Positions 1-8,727 are shown, counted from the first letter of the stretch. The stretch is 64,000 nt of DNA from Halalkalibacter alkaliphilus (GCF_023555415.1 NZ_JAKRYL010000005.1:164630-228629), one strand, 5' to 3'. The notes: generated by a model not told the origin, from the sequence alone. Translations and numbers: made by a program.

Positions 1-1
1 T

Positions 2-217
2 CTCAAGAAATGGAAAATAACAAGCCACGGCTGTTACCTCGACGGAGAAAAAATATCCGACATAACGATTCAAGACCTTAATATAGAACAACAGCCTTAT
101 ATTTCATTTAAAATTGAAGTAAAAGAGAATGCCAAAAACCTAGGCGGAATTAATATATTTGGTTCAAAATTTGGAAACTATGAACAAGCCCTTATTTTAA
201 ATGTTAACTATCGATAA
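2..217 (+). CDS. 3' end of a protein-coding gene cut by the window edge
   Basis: An open frame runs from the window edge to a TAA and gives 71 residues ending NYEQALILNVNYR. The stretch has ordinary coding composition, alternating beta-like and charged segments and no stop. It includes the motifs SHGCYLDGEK and NIFGSKFGNY, which I loosely associate with the C-terminal region of some ArsR-like regulators in Bacillus, but I cannot confirm this from so short a piece. A hairpin follows 13 bases after the stop. The start and most of the protein lie outside the window, so the function is unassigned. Confidence 0.6.
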   Translation, partial: LKKWKITSHGCYLDGEKISDITIQDLNIEQQPYISFKIEVKENAKNLGGINIFGSKFGNYEQALILNVNYR

Positions 218-230
218 AAAAGTACGACAT

Positions 231-260
231 AGAGCCTGCTATTAGGTAACAGCAGGCTCT
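231..260. terminator. Hairpin after the truncated first gene
   Basis: Perfect 10-bp inverted repeat (AGAGCCTGCT / AGCAGGCTCT) around a 10-base loop just after the stop of the leading gene. There is no strong T-tract on the plus side; on the minus side the stem is followed within 10 bases by six Ts, so it may serve both strands. Confidence 0.55.
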
Positions 261-351
261 TCCAACAAACTATAGACGGCGCTCCGCCTTCTTCTCTCAA
301 ACATATGCGCGGAATGCCCACTCTAATGAATGTCCTTTTCTCCTCCTAACC

Positions 352-1131
352 TTAATTCAAAGTTGCTCTAATCTCTTGTATTTTACGTGACACTAAAGGA
401 TAAAAATTGTTCTTTGCACTTTCTGTTGTATTCCCGCCAAAGAATCCCGTGCCAGGGCATGTTTTAACAGAAACTCCTTCACTTCGATCCAACACTCTCT
501 CCCCCGTGTTCATATCCCACCAGCGATGATACGTGATGCTGTCAACAGAAGGCGTTAACCCAAACTTCATACAAAGCAATGCCGTAAGATAGATAATCGT
601 TTCTCTGTGTTCAGCTGTCATTTGATCGTTACCCAAATCAAAATTCCCAACATGTTCGATGTTTAACCCAATAGAATTTGCTTTTGGACCAATCGAGCCG
701 TCAGGAGCACTGTTAAATGGTCTAGATACTGCTATTCTTCCATCTGGAAATGTAGTAATGTTTTGAGCGATGTTTTCCCAGCCCACTTCTTTCGTATGAT
801 AATACTCCATCCCTTTAAGCAACGAAAAATGATTGTTCCCATTAAAATGACCATAAGCAGGTGACCATGTGTGGTGCTGTTGAATGAGGCTTATGTTCCT
901 CGTGAATTCATGGTTAAATAACCAGTCTTTAAACTCCTCTCTCGTCATAAGAACATACTGACCATCCATCGGTAATTTCTTAGGAGGAATCCTTAACTTT
1001 TGCCCTATGTACAATACATCCGATGTTAGTCCATTCGTTTCTTTTATAGCTTGAACTGTAGAATTATATGCTCTTGAAAGCTTCCATAGTGTATCTCCAG
1101 CAGCCACTTCATACCTCATTGGAACAAACAA
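352..1131 (-). CDS. N-acetylmuramoyl-L-alanine amidase with LysM domain, 5' end probably damaged
   Basis: Predicted peptidoglycan hydrolase. An N-terminal LysM (about residues 5-50, YEVAAGDTLWKLS) is followed by an Amidase_2/PGRP-type domain with motifs QQHHTWSP, ENIAQNITTFPDG, IEHVGNF and YHRWWD and a closing TCPG. The annotated start is a TTG without a good ribosome site. Upstream, in the same frame, positions 1132-1230 encode most of a second LysM (DTLWKIANKY...LLLVGQRLFVP), but a TAA at 1231-1233 directly precedes it, so the original N-terminus and any signal peptide are missing. It may be a pseudogene or start internally. The catalytic domain itself looks intact. Confidence 0.7.
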   Translation of the reverse strand: MFVPMRYEVAAGDTLWKLSRAYNSTVQAIKETNGLTSDVLYIGQKLRIPPKKLPMDGQYVLMTREEFKDWLFNHEFTRNISLIQQHHTWSPAYGHFNGNNHFSLLKGMEYYHTKEVGWENIAQNITTFPDGRIAVSRPFNSAPDGSIGPKANSIGLNIEHVGNFDLGNDQMTAEHRETIIYLTALLCMKFGLTPSVDSITYHRWWDMNTGERVLDRSEGVSVKTCPGTGFFGGNTTESAKNNFYPLVSRKIQEIRATLN

Positions 1132-1410
1132 TCTCTGGCCAACTAATAATAAGTCAGATTGCAGTCCATTTGTTAGTTTTAAATCTCGAACAGACGTGTC
1201 ATACTTGTTTGCGATCTTCCAAAGTGTATCTTAAAATTTAGTGTTAATTCTTAATAAGCCTAGGTCAGATCATTACTGTCCAAAACCCTCAATATACTGT
1301 CCAATCGACATATCCGCTCCTCATACCGGTCTCAGCAAAAAAAGAAATCATTTCCACAAATTCCGTATATCTTCCGGGCAGAAGGCAAATAGTATAAATG
1401 TTAAAATCCA

Positions 1411-1419
1411 AAGGAGGTG
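1411..1419 (+). promoter_or_regulatory. Ribosome-binding site deciding the sspH start
   Basis: AAGGAGGTG lies 8 bases before the ATG at 1428, which rules out the upstream in-frame ATG at 1398 that would otherwise lengthen the protein. Confidence 0.85.
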
Positions 1420-1427
1420 CAGCCATT

Positions 1428-1607
1428 ATGGACGCACAGCGCGCACAACAAATCTGCTCATCAACAGAAATGAAAAACGTGATGTATAACGGACAAGCTG
1501 TTTACATTGAGCATGTAGACCAAGGGAGCGGACAAGCTACAGTTCATCCACTAGATAACCCAAACAGCAAACAAAGTGTTTCGGTAAACGAGTTAACTGA
1601 GCAATAA
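1428..1607 (+). CDS. sspH: H-type small acid-soluble spore protein
   Basis: A 59-residue protein starting MDAQRAQQICSS, with the family hallmarks YNGQAVYIEHV and HPLDNP. Length and sequence match the SspH family of minor spore proteins, made in the forespore and associated with spore DNA or core. It stands alone, with a strong ribosome site and a 15-bp terminator directly behind it. This identifies the host as an endospore former. Expression is expected from a forespore sigma factor (SigG/SigF) as in Bacillus subtilis; I did not identify that promoter. Confidence 0.9.
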   Translation: MDAQRAQQICSSTEMKNVMYNGQAVYIEHVDQGSGQATVHPLDNPNSKQSVSVNELTEQ

Positions 1608-1620
1608 GCTCCCCAAAACA

Positions 1621-1657
1621 AAATAACCTCTCATCCAAGTGATGAGAGGTTATTTTT
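1621..1657 (+). terminator. Terminator of sspH
   Basis: Perfect 15-bp stem with loop CAAGT followed by a T-run. It is nearly symmetric in composition (A-run before, T-run after), so it may also act on the minus strand. Confidence 0.9.
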
Positions 1658-1713
1658 GCTTATGGAGCTCTGACAATCTATCTCTTGTACATTTTTTAAT
1701 TCCTTAGTCAATA

Positions 1714-1750
1714 CAAAAAGCTCTGCAGACATTAGTCCACAGAGCTTTTC
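1714..1750 (-). terminator. Terminator of the amino acid ABC operon
   Basis: AAAAGCTCTG / CAGAGCTTTT 10-bp inverted repeat 8 bases after the ATPase stop, with a short T-run on the minus strand. Confidence 0.75.
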
Positions 1751-1757
1751 TCCTATT

Positions 1758-2480
1758 CTACAACACCTTCGACAAAAACGCTTGCGTCCGCTCGTGCTGA
1801 GGATTTCCAAACAAGTCTTCAGGTTTCCCTTCTTCGACAATATACCCGCCATCCATAAAAATTACGCGGTCCGCTACTTCTCTTGCAAACCCCATCTCAT
1901 GGGTTACGATCATCATCGTCATTCCTTCTTTAGCAAGATCCTTCATAACCGCTAACACATCTCCGACCATTTCCGGGTCTAATGCCGAGGTTGGCTCGTC
2001 AAACAACATAATATTCGGCTCCATCGCAAGCGCTCTCGCAATCGCTGCACGCTGCTTCTGTCCGCCAGATAAATTATCTGGGTATACATCTGCTTTATCT
2101 GATAATCCAACCTTCTCAAGCAGCTCTCTCCCTAACTGATCCACTTCCGCTTTTGTTTTCCCTTTCAGTCGTTTCGGAGCAACCGTCACATTCTCCAACA
2201 CGGTCATATGCGGAAAAAGATTAAACTGCTGAAACACCATTCCGAGCCTTTGACGCATTTTGTTAATGTTGTTTTTCGAATCAGTGATATCTGTTCCTTC
2301 AATGTATATCGATCCGCCCGTAGGCTCTTCTAATCGATTAATACAACGCAAAAACGTACTTTTCCCAGAACCTGATGGGCCAATGACACAAACGACTTCA
2401 CGTTCCTTTACTTCGGCATTAATATCTTTTAAAACTTCTAAGTCTCCAAACGACTTTCGTAAATTCTCTATTTTTATCAT
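1758..2480 (-). CDS. Polar amino acid ABC transporter, ATP-binding protein
   Basis: ATPase of 240 residues of the GlnQ/ArtP group that powers uptake of a polar amino acid. Walker [10 protein letters not shown] (about residues 34-42), Q-loop [17 protein letters not shown], signature LSGGQKQR, Walker [14 protein letters not shown] and H-loop [12 protein letters not shown] are all intact. Length is typical. Its start overlaps the permease stop by 4 bases, which implies translational coupling in a binding-protein, permease, ATPase operon. The substrate (glutamine, arginine, cystine or other) cannot be told from sequence alone. Confidence 0.95.
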   Translation of the reverse strand: MIKIENLRKSFGDLEVLKDINAEVKEREVVCVIGPSGSGKSTFLRCINRLEEPTGGSIYIEGTDITDSKNNINKMRQRLGMVFQQFNLFPHMTVLENVTVAPKRLKGKTKAEVDQLGRELLEKVGLSDKADVYPDNLSGGQKQRAAIARALAMEPNIMLFDEPTSALDPEMVGDVLAVMKDLAKEGMTMMIVTHEMGFAREVADRVIFMDGGYIVEEGKPEDLFGNPQHERTQAFLSKVL

Positions 2481-3112
2481 GTGACATCAAGTCTCCTTTC
2501 AAGCCAACGAGAAAATAACGTCAGTGCATAAATTAAAACAAAATACAAAATACCGACTAACGCCAAAATTTCAAATGCCCGGAAGTTCATCGCATAGATC
2601 GACTGACCAGACATCGTCAATTCCGCAATCCCGATAACAGAAAGAAGTGACGTGTCTTTAATACTCACAATAAACTGATTCACAAACGCCGGAATCATTC
2701 GACGGACCGCCTGAGGCAAGATGATTAACCGCATCGTTTCCCCGTACGAAAAACCAAGCGTACGCCCAGCCTCCATTTGCCCTTTATCAATCGAGTTGAT
2801 CCCCGCACGGAAAATCTCGACTAAATAAGCCCCGGCATTAATACTGATCGCAATAATCCCTGCCGTTAACGCCGACATCGTAATTCCTGTCCCTGCCGGC
2901 AAACCAAAATAAATAAACAAAATCTGTACCAAAATCGGTGTTCCTCTAATGATGTCCACATAGATCGTTGCTATAGCTTTAAGCAGTTTGTTTCTTGAGA
3001 TGCTGCATAATCCTAAAACTAATCCAATTACGAGTGCAATTAAAAGAGAAATAACTGTAATGACAACAGTCCACCACAACCCTTTTAATAGCACTGGTAA
3101 GGCATCGATCAT
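2477..3112 (-). CDS. Polar amino acid ABC transporter, permease
   Basis: Integral membrane subunit of the HisM/GlnP family, about 211 residues with several hydrophobic segments and the EAA loop region [30 protein letters not shown] that contacts the ATPase. One permease gene is present, so it probably works as a homodimer. The start is uncertain: the ATG at 3112 ([11 protein letters not shown]) fits the family, while an in-frame TTG at 3121 is possible; neither has a strong ribosome site. It lies between the binding protein and the ATPase. Confidence 0.93.
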   Translation of the reverse strand: MIDALPVLLKGLWWTVVITVISLLIALVIGLVLGLCSISRNKLLKAIATIYVDIIRGTPILVQILFIYFGLPAGTGITMSALTAGIIAISINAGAYLVEIFRAGINSIDKGQMEAGRTLGFSYGETMRLIILPQAVRRMIPAFVNQFIVSIKDTSLLSVIGIAELTMSGQSIYAMNFRAFEILALVGILYFVLIYALTLFSRWLERRLDVT

Positions 3113-3194
3113 GATCTCCAACGTTCCGATTGTTCAACACCCTCTCTTTGTGAAAAAAGGTGAGACTGTATTCAGCCACACCTTTTTAACTCTT

Positions 3195-4055
3195 TTACTC
3201 TGCAAAATAACTATCGTAAATTTCATCATACGTGCCGTTTTCCATAATTTCTGCTAGGCCCGCATCCATTTTCTCAAGTAAGCCATCTGCTCCTTTTGAA
3301 ACGGCAATTCCGTAGTCTTCCCCAGTTAAACGGTCGCCTACAATGCGAACATCAGAATCGTCACCATCTAGAGCAATTTTGTACGCTACACTCGGATAAT
3401 CATTAATCATCGCATCAGCGTTTCCAGAAACAATTTCCATGTACATCGTTGCATCTTCTTGAAGGACCGTTACATCACCGTCATATTCCTCAGCAAACTC
3501 ACGCGCTTTTTCAAGTCCTGATGTTCCTTGTTTTGCAACAAGCTGTGCTCCTGCTAAATCTTCAATACCCTCAATCTCGCTATCTACTGGAACGACAAGT
3601 GATAGACCAGATTCAAAATATGGCTGTGTAAAATCAACAACCTCCGCACGATCTTCACGTATGGTAATCGCTGATACCGCCGCATCTACTTGATTCGCTT
3701 GTAACGCTGGAATAATTCCATCAAATCGCATAATCTCCCAGCTAACTTCTAACCCTTGCAGATCAGCAATCGCCTCAATAATATCAATATCAAATCCTGT
3801 TAAATCCCCATCAACAATATATTCAAATGGCGGGTAGTCTTGTACGACAGCCACTTTAATCTCTTCTTTCTCTGCTGGTTCCGTTGCTTCTTGTTCCGTT
3901 GTTTCCTCCCCAGCTTCACTACCTGCTTGCTCTTCACCTTGTGTTTCTTCCGCTGTTCCACAAGCTGCCAGCATCATTAGCAATGCCGTCATGAACAACG
4001 CCATAAGTGCACTTTTCATTGTCACATTTCTCTTTTGACCGTGTGTTCCTTTCAT
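3195..4055 (-). CDS. Polar amino acid ABC transporter, substrate-binding lipoprotein
   Basis: Extracellular solute-binding protein of family 3, 286 residues. A signal peptide ends in the lipobox LAAC (lipidated cysteine, membrane-anchored), followed by an acidic Glu/Thr-rich linker and the two-lobed domain with YPPFEYIVDGDLTGFDIDI and IPALQANQVDAAVSAITI motifs. The ribosome site GGGGGAAG four bases before the ATG at 4055 sets the start; an upstream in-frame start at 4082 lacks one. It is the first gene of the operon. Residues that fix ligand identity cannot be read with confidence. Confidence 0.94.
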   Translation of the reverse strand: MKGTHGQKRNVTMKSALMALFMTALLMMLAACGTAEETQGEEQAGSEAGEETTEQEATEPAEKEEIKVAVVQDYPPFEYIVDGDLTGFDIDIIEAIADLQGLEVSWEIMRFDGIIPALQANQVDAAVSAITIREDRAEVVDFTQPYFESGLSLVVPVDSEIEGIEDLAGAQLVAKQGTSGLEKAREFAEEYDGDVTVLQEDATMYMEIVSGNADAMINDYPSVAYKIALDGDDSDVRIVGDRLTGEDYGIAVSKGADGLLEKMDAGLAEIMENGTYDEIYDSYFAE

Positions 4056-4130
4056 CTTGCTTCCCCCTTTTTCATTTACCATCAGAAAATTTAGGCAAAC
4101 TAATTAATCTTTTGACTTTTCTAACTTTAT

Positions 4131-4159
4131 ACACAATTTACTAATTAGGCAAATTGTGT
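4131..4159. promoter_or_regulatory. Inverted repeat in the amino acid operon promoter region
   Basis: Perfect 9-bp inverted repeat ACACAATTT-N11-AAATTGTGT 75 bases before the binding-protein start. On the minus strand it overlaps TTGCCT (N15) TATAAA, a possible -35/-10 pair. A further TTAGGCAAA copy lies about 45 bp closer to the gene. This is a good candidate operator; the regulator is unknown. Confidence 0.5.
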
Positions 4160-4305
4160 AAACTATGAAAATATCGATTAATCATGGACTGGGTGGGATA
4201 AGAGTAGGTCATGTTGTCGACCTTTTGTTTTCCTCCCAAATAACTGGATATACTCTTGAATGCTCTTTTCGAGGGTAGGAAGGGTTCATACAGCATTGAA
4301 TCTAT

Positions 4306-4342
4306 GTAAAAAAAAACTGAGCCCCCACAAAAGGAGCTCAGC
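4306..4342 (-). terminator. Terminator after a 26-codon ORF
   Basis: On the minus strand CTGAGCTCC...GGGGGCTCAG is followed by nine Ts, a strong intrinsic terminator. It ends a transcript coming from 4432 and supports the small ORF there. Confidence 0.8.
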
Positions 4343-4351
4343 TTCATATAC

Positions 4352-4432
4352 TTATTTATGAAAAAATACCTTAAAAGTAAGAGCCATCATCGTTAAGAAT
4401 CCAGGGTTTCTAAGTGCTGTGTTTGTCATCAT
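4352..4432 (-). CDS. Small hydrophobic peptide of 26 residues
   Basis: ATG-ATG start preceded by a consensus AGGAGG 5-6 bases upstream, then 26 codons (MMTNTALRNPGF... ending KVFFHK) and a TAA, with a strong intrinsic terminator 10 bases later. Ribosome site, frame and terminator together argue for a real gene rather than chance. The peptide is basic at its C-terminus and moderately hydrophobic, possibly a membrane-active or regulatory peptide. I do not recognise a family. It lies between two operons with no obvious partner. Confidence 0.55.
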   Translation of the reverse strand: MMTNTALRNPGFLTMMALTFKVFFHK

Positions 4433-4554
4433 TATTACCTCCTGTTTGTTCATCTCTTTAACTTGAGTTCATCATACCAAGCATTAAAAGAGCTGTAAGC
4501 AAACTTGTCAGATAATGTCCCAGGAAATCTATATTTAGAATACTTCTTTTAGAA

Positions 4555-4745
4555 AGGCTGTTTTCGCATGCTTTTGTTGTTCTTTTTGGCTTAGGTGTCC
4601 TCCATATGTTCGTTCCATTGCGCTCCAGTCACTCGCTTTCCGCGGGGAGGTGCCGAGCCTCCTCGGCTGTGCCTGCGGGGTCTCGCCCCTACCTCTGCAT
4701 CCCGCAGGAGTCGAGTGACTTCCGCTCCATTTCACTACGAGGAAA
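4555..4745. repeat. GC-rich intergenic repeat of about 190 bp
   Basis: This stretch is markedly more GC-rich than its surroundings and contains the near-palindromic block GTCACTCGCTTTCCGCGGG...GTCGAGTGAC. It resembles the dispersed intergenic repeats seen in many Bacillaceae. A truncated inverse copy (GGAAGTCACTCGA-TCCTGCGGGATG) lies at 46905-46945. An open frame across it is not accepted as a gene. Confidence 0.75.
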
Positions 4746-4798
4746 TACTATTTTATAGCAACAACCTTTAGGAAATTTGTACTTAGAACCCTTATAAA

Positions 4799-6133
4799 TC
4801 AGGCTCCCTCTGCAAAAGAACCCTCTCCCTTATTACGACTTCGCACTGTCAGTACACCAGACATAATGAGCCCCAGAACTGAGAAGACAAGCAGCAGCAC
4901 ATATAAAAGACTCGAACCCGCTAACAAACTTACACTCGCAGAAGCCATCATGCCTCCCATATACCTAAATGTTGAATAGATACCAGATGCAGCTCCTGAC
5001 TTTTCCTTAGGTACCGACTCTAGATTCGCAGCTTGCATCGATGCAACGCCCATCCCAGCTGACGCGCCTCCTAAAATAAGCACGATCGTCATATAAAGAG
5101 AAGAGGCCTGTTCTCCGAATCCAAAATACAACAACACACTCATACAAAGCAGAAAAAAGGAGAGTGCAATGATCTTTTCCTTCCCATAACGATTGGCTAG
5201 TTTCCCACCAAACAAAGAAGAAAGTGACATAGCTAGCGAAAAGGCAAACAATAACAAACCAACTGATCCAATCGGATAATCATACATTACTAATATAATC
5301 GGAATGAACAAAACCGTACTATACATGACAAAGTTATTGATAAAGATAGAAACATTAGAGCTTGAAAAACCAATGTTTTTAAATAAGGCAAACTCTATTA
5401 CCGGCGATTTCGTCCTTCTTTCCTGGAAAATAAATAACGCGATACTACCTAGTAATAGCAGAATCGTCCAAACGCTTACATATTCAGGATTCGTGACAAA
5501 TAACGTAATTAGTGTGAGCATCACACCTAAGTACAACGAACCAAGAACGTCTAGGGCATGCTTTTTTTCAACATTAACAGAAGGCACTAACGTCCAAGTT
5601 AGAATTATGGAAAAAAGCAAAAACGGAACATTCACCCAAAAAATCGCTTGCCAGCCTAACCAACCAATCAATCCCGCACCAACTAATGGACCAATCGCTG
5701 CTCCAAGTCCCATTGAAAGACCAAAGATCCCAAAGACATTGCTTAGCTTCTCTTTTGGCATCACATGACGAATAATTGCAGTCGCATTCGGAGTAGCGAG
5801 TGCGCCGCCAAGTGCTTGCAACGAACGAAAAATAATCAGCGAAAGGATATTATAAGAGAACGCACAAGCAATCGAAGAAACCAAAAACAAAAGAAAACCA
5901 ATCATCATGACTTTCTTGTTTCCATACATGTCTCCTAATTTGCCTGCAATTGGCTGTGCAACGGCCATGATGATTAAATAGATCGTTACGACCCACGTAA
6001 TTTGCGGAATCGATACTTGAAGGTCACCCGCAATTACCGGAAGCCCAACCGCGATCATAGTAGAATTAACAGGAACCAAAAAGGTTCCAGTTAATATCCC
6101 TAGCAGTATGAGCTGATAATTAGTTTTGTTCAC
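4799..6133 (-). CDS. MFS multidrug-type transporter
   Basis: Major facilitator of about 444 residues with at least 12 hydrophobic segments. It has the motif GKLGDMYGNKKVMMIG between helices 2 and 3 and a long GLSMGLGAAIGPLVGAGLIGWLGWQAIFWVNVP stretch typical of drug:H+ antiporters of the DHA2 type. The GTG at 6133 (VNKTNYQLILLG) is chosen because GGAGAAG precedes it; in-frame ATGs at 6160 and 6181 would extend it further into the upstream gene. It overlaps the phosphotransferase-like gene by 14 bases and is the last gene of that operon, consistent with a drug-detoxification role, though the substrate is unknown. Confidence 0.88.
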   Translation of the reverse strand: MNKTNYQLILLGILTGTFLVPVNSTMIAVGLPVIAGDLQVSIPQITWVVTIYLIIMAVAQPIAGKLGDMYGNKKVMMIGFLLFLVSSIACAFSYNILSLIIFRSLQALGGALATPNATAIIRHVMPKEKLSNVFGIFGLSMGLGAAIGPLVGAGLIGWLGWQAIFWVNVPFLLFSIILTWTLVPSVNVEKKHALDVLGSLYLGVMLTLITLFVTNPEYVSVWTILLLLGSIALFIFQERRTKSPVIEFALFKNIGFSSSNVSIFINNFVMYSTVLFIPIILVMYDYPIGSVGLLLFAFSLAMSLSSLFGGKLANRYGKEKIIALSFFLLCMSVLLYFGFGEQASSLYMTIVLILGGASAGMGVASMQAANLESVPKEKSGAASGIYSTFRYMGGMMASASVSLLAGSSLLYVLLLVFSVLGLIMSGVLTVRSRNKGEGSFAEGA

Positions 6134-7766
6134 GGATAATGACTTCTCCTTTTGTTCCATCAACCGTGACAACATCTCCATCTTTTAATGTAGCCGTTGC
6201 AATTTTTGTACCGATCACACAAGGCACTTCATATTCCCTTGCAACAGTTGCTGCATGCGATAAAATCCCGCCAACATCTGTCACAATCGCACCAGCCAAA
6301 TTAAATAAAACCGTCCAAGGAGGGGTCGTTGTTTTACAAACAAGAATGTCGCCCTTTTTCACTTTGTCGAACTCACTTTGGTCACTGACGACTTTAACCG
6401 TTCCAGTATGTGTCCCTTGCGAACCCGAGTAACCGGAGAATTTCTTTGTCTCCTCATCTAAATCTGCCATTTTCGTCCCAAATACACGCTCAACGATTGG
6501 ATCGACAGGACCTTCTGGCGGTGGGCCGAAGAATGGAGGAGGAGTTATCGCTTCGTTTTTACGATGTTCTTCTTTTCTCTCTTCGATTAATGCAGTAGCT
6601 GCAGTTGGATTTTGAAGCAGCTCTACTAGATCATCTAAATAAAGAAAGACAACATCTTCCTTCTGTTCAATGATCGAATGACTGGCTAACGTTTGCCCTA
6701 TATTTAGGATAACCGGTCTTGCTTTTGCCGGAAGCATCGCATCGATATAGAAGTGATGATCCTCATCTAGTCCCCACACATTCAATGCCATCGCGTGAAG
6801 AGCTTTGAATGTCTCTTTTAGTTCTCCTTCAGGCATACGAGCAAGTGTTTCTTCTACTTTCTTTTCTCTTTTTTCAATCACTTCTTGAAACTCTGCCTCA
6901 AAATCAAAATCTTTCTCTAAATAGTTTTTAATTACTTTCAAGGCATGGTATGGATTTTCAACCCATGTTTCCTCTGCAAATTCGTGGCTCACTGCAGTGC
7001 GGTACCCATACTCCTCAAGGAAGGTATCCAACGCTGCAAGGAATGCACGGCCTTCCTCCACATCTTGCAGTGCTGCATGCAGTTGCTCCACATCCATGTC
7101 TTCGAACACTTTTGACAGCACACTTGAGCCTTTAACGTGCAGTGACAGCTTCCACAACTCTCGATCTGTCTCTAACGACTTATTCATCACACCTAATAAT
7201 AGATCGTACACTTCTGTTGTATTTTCTGTTTGCAGCAGTGCACCGTATACCTCTTCAAGTGCAACACCTAGCGACAATCTCGGCATGACAACTTCAAAAT
7301 GAATGGACCAAATCTTTCTGTACATTTCATAAAGTTCTAATGCAACCTTCTTCGCTTCTTCTAGCGACAGCTCTACCTTTTTATATTCATCTAGTTTGCT
7401 ATAAAACGGCAAAATTGTTTTTTCAACATACTCATCTAGAATTTCTGTGGCTCTTGGAAACACGTGCTGCATTGCTGCTTTATGTTCATTGACCCTTGCT
7501 TCTGGGTCATCGTGCATTGGCACCGTTTGATAGAAATAGCCATTTGCAATCTTTGCATGAAACTGCTTCATCGGCAATTTCAACTTCTCAAATGCTTCCA
7601 ATGTACCTGCACTTAAAGCTGGAACCATATAGGAAGCAAATAACGGTGTTAATGGCTTTTGAAAATGTGCTCCATCAATTTCCCAAAACACGTATTTTTC
7701 TTCCTCTGCTAAAAATAAATCTTTCTTAAAGTCTTGGAAATCTACGCTCTGCAATTCGCTGCTCAT
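6120..7766 (-). CDS. PEP-utilising enzyme, central and phosphohistidine domains (rifampicin phosphotransferase-like)
   Basis: 548 residues that correspond to the substrate-binding and swivelling-histidine parts of the rifampicin phosphotransferase/PEP synthase family. The C-terminal mobile domain shows GGILSHAATVAREY with the expected phosphate-carrying His near residue 504, and GTHTGTVKVV at its entry. No ATP-grasp domain is present; that is encoded by the upstream gene, whose stop overlaps this start by 4 bases. In the usual single-chain enzyme (about 865 residues) ATP-grasp, antibiotic-binding and His domains are fused; here they are split but coupled. Rifamycin may not be the real substrate. 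Confidence 0.85.
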   Translation of the reverse strand: MSSELQSVDFQDFKKDLFLAEEEKYVFWEIDGAHFQKPLTPLFASYMVPALSAGTLEAFEKLKLPMKQFHAKIANGYFYQTVPMHDDPEARVNEHKAAMQHVFPRATEILDEYVEKTILPFYSKLDEYKKVELSLEEAKKVALELYEMYRKIWSIHFEVVMPRLSLGVALEEVYGALLQTENTTEVYDLLLGVMNKSLETDRELWKLSLHVKGSSVLSKVFEDMDVEQLHAALQDVEEGRAFLAALDTFLEEYGYRTAVSHEFAEETWVENPYHALKVIKNYLEKDFDFEAEFQEVIEKREKKVEETLARMPEGELKETFKALHAMALNVWGLDEDHHFYIDAMLPAKARPVILNIGQTLASHSIIEQKEDVVFLYLDDLVELLQNPTAATALIEERKEEHRKNEAITPPPFFGPPPEGPVDPIVERVFGTKMADLDEETKKFSGYSGSQGTHTGTVKVVSDQSEFDKVKKGDILVCKTTTPPWTVLFNLAGAIVTDVGGILSHAATVAREYEVPCVIGTKIATATLKDGDVVTVDGTKGEVIIREQN

Positions 7767-8668
7767 GCTAAATGTTCCCCTTTCAACGTCGTAATCGGTC
7801 TTGCTTGCAATATATAAATATCTTTCTTGCTTATCGCAAACTCAATATCAACTGGGTGCTTGAAATAGTTTTCTATTTCTACTGTCAAATCGGTTAAAGA
7901 GCGTACCTCTTCCCCTTCTAAACAAAAAGCGCTCTGCAATTCAGAAGGTACAGCCACCGTTTCATTTCCATTATCCGTTCGAACCACTTGGATATCTTTA
8001 TCACCAAGCTCTTTCATCACCTGGTTTGTCTCTTTTCCTACAATATACATATCAGGCGTTACACTTCCATCGACAATCGCTTCACCTAAACCGTAGCTTG
8101 CATTAATCAGGACTTCTTTTGCATTCCCTGTAACAGGATTAGCGCTAAAAATCACACCAGATACTTCTGCATCGACCATCCCTTGCACAAAGACTCCCAT
8201 AAGAAGATCCTCAAGCGCTACGTCATGGTTACTCGCATAATTTTGGACATCGCTTGAAAAATAAGAAGCCCAGCATCGTTTTATGCTGTCAAACAGATTC
8301 TGCTTCGTTGTAACATTTAGTATCGTCTCATACTGCCCGGCAAACGACGCTCCCTCTAAATCCTCCATCGCCGAAGAAGAACGAACTGCAACCGCATCAT
8401 ATGTTCCAACAAGCGACTCATAAGCACACGTTATCTCCTTCTCAACTTCTTCGGGAAACACCCCGCATAAAATTGACTCTCGAATCGTTTCTTTCTGTTC
8501 AAGATCAATTTGATTTTGCTTCAAATATGTTCCGAAGCTTTCTGATGTCACAACGAAACCATCTGGAATCGATGCAAATGCCTTTTTCATGATTGATAGG
8601 TTCATAGCCTTAGAACCTACTTGTTCCTTGCTGTTTACATGGCAATCTACGAGTGATAATACGTACAA
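7763..8668 (-). CDS. PEP/pyruvate-binding ATP-grasp domain protein (partner of the split phosphotransferase)
   Basis: 301 residues matching the N-terminal PPDK/PEP-synthase nucleotide-binding domain: GSKAMNLSIMKKA near the start, the VRSSSAMEDLEGASFAGQYET motif, GVIFSANPVTG, NASYGLGEAIVDG and a C-terminal DIEFAISKKDIYILQARPI. It ends where the ATP-grasp domain of rifampicin phosphotransferase ends. The TTG start is supported by AGGAGG 9 bases upstream. It is first in a three-gene operon with the His-domain gene and an MFS exporter, and probably forms a heteromeric enzyme with the next gene. Confidence 0.87.
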   Translation of the reverse strand: MYVLSLVDCHVNSKEQVGSKAMNLSIMKKAFASIPDGFVVTSESFGTYLKQNQIDLEQKETIRESILCGVFPEEVEKEITCAYESLVGTYDAVAVRSSSAMEDLEGASFAGQYETILNVTTKQNLFDSIKRCWASYFSSDVQNYASNHDVALEDLLMGVFVQGMVDAEVSGVIFSANPVTGNAKEVLINASYGLGEAIVDGSVTPDMYIVGKETNQVMKELGDKDIQVVRTDNGNETVAVPSELQSAFCLEGEEVRSLTDLTVEIENYFKHPVDIEFAISKKDIYILQARPITTLKGEHLA

Positions 8669-8711
8669 AGGACACGGCCTCCTAACAAAATTTACTTAAG
8701 CTTCATTATTA

Positions 8712-8727
8712 TGTAATAAAATTTACA
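8712..8727. promoter_or_regulatory. Inverted repeat TGTAA-N6-TTACA in the phosphotransferase operon promoter
   Basis: A perfect 5-bp inverted repeat lies within the spacer of a possible minus-strand promoter (TTGTTA, 17 bases, TAATAA). This is the usual position of a repressor operator. A second, longer inverted repeat (ATTACCTA ... TAGGTAAT) lies at 8790-8822. Confidence 0.4.

Noticed and set aside
4535..4735. 66-codon minus-strand frame
   Set aside because: It lies entirely in the GC-rich intergenic repeat and lacks a ribosome site.
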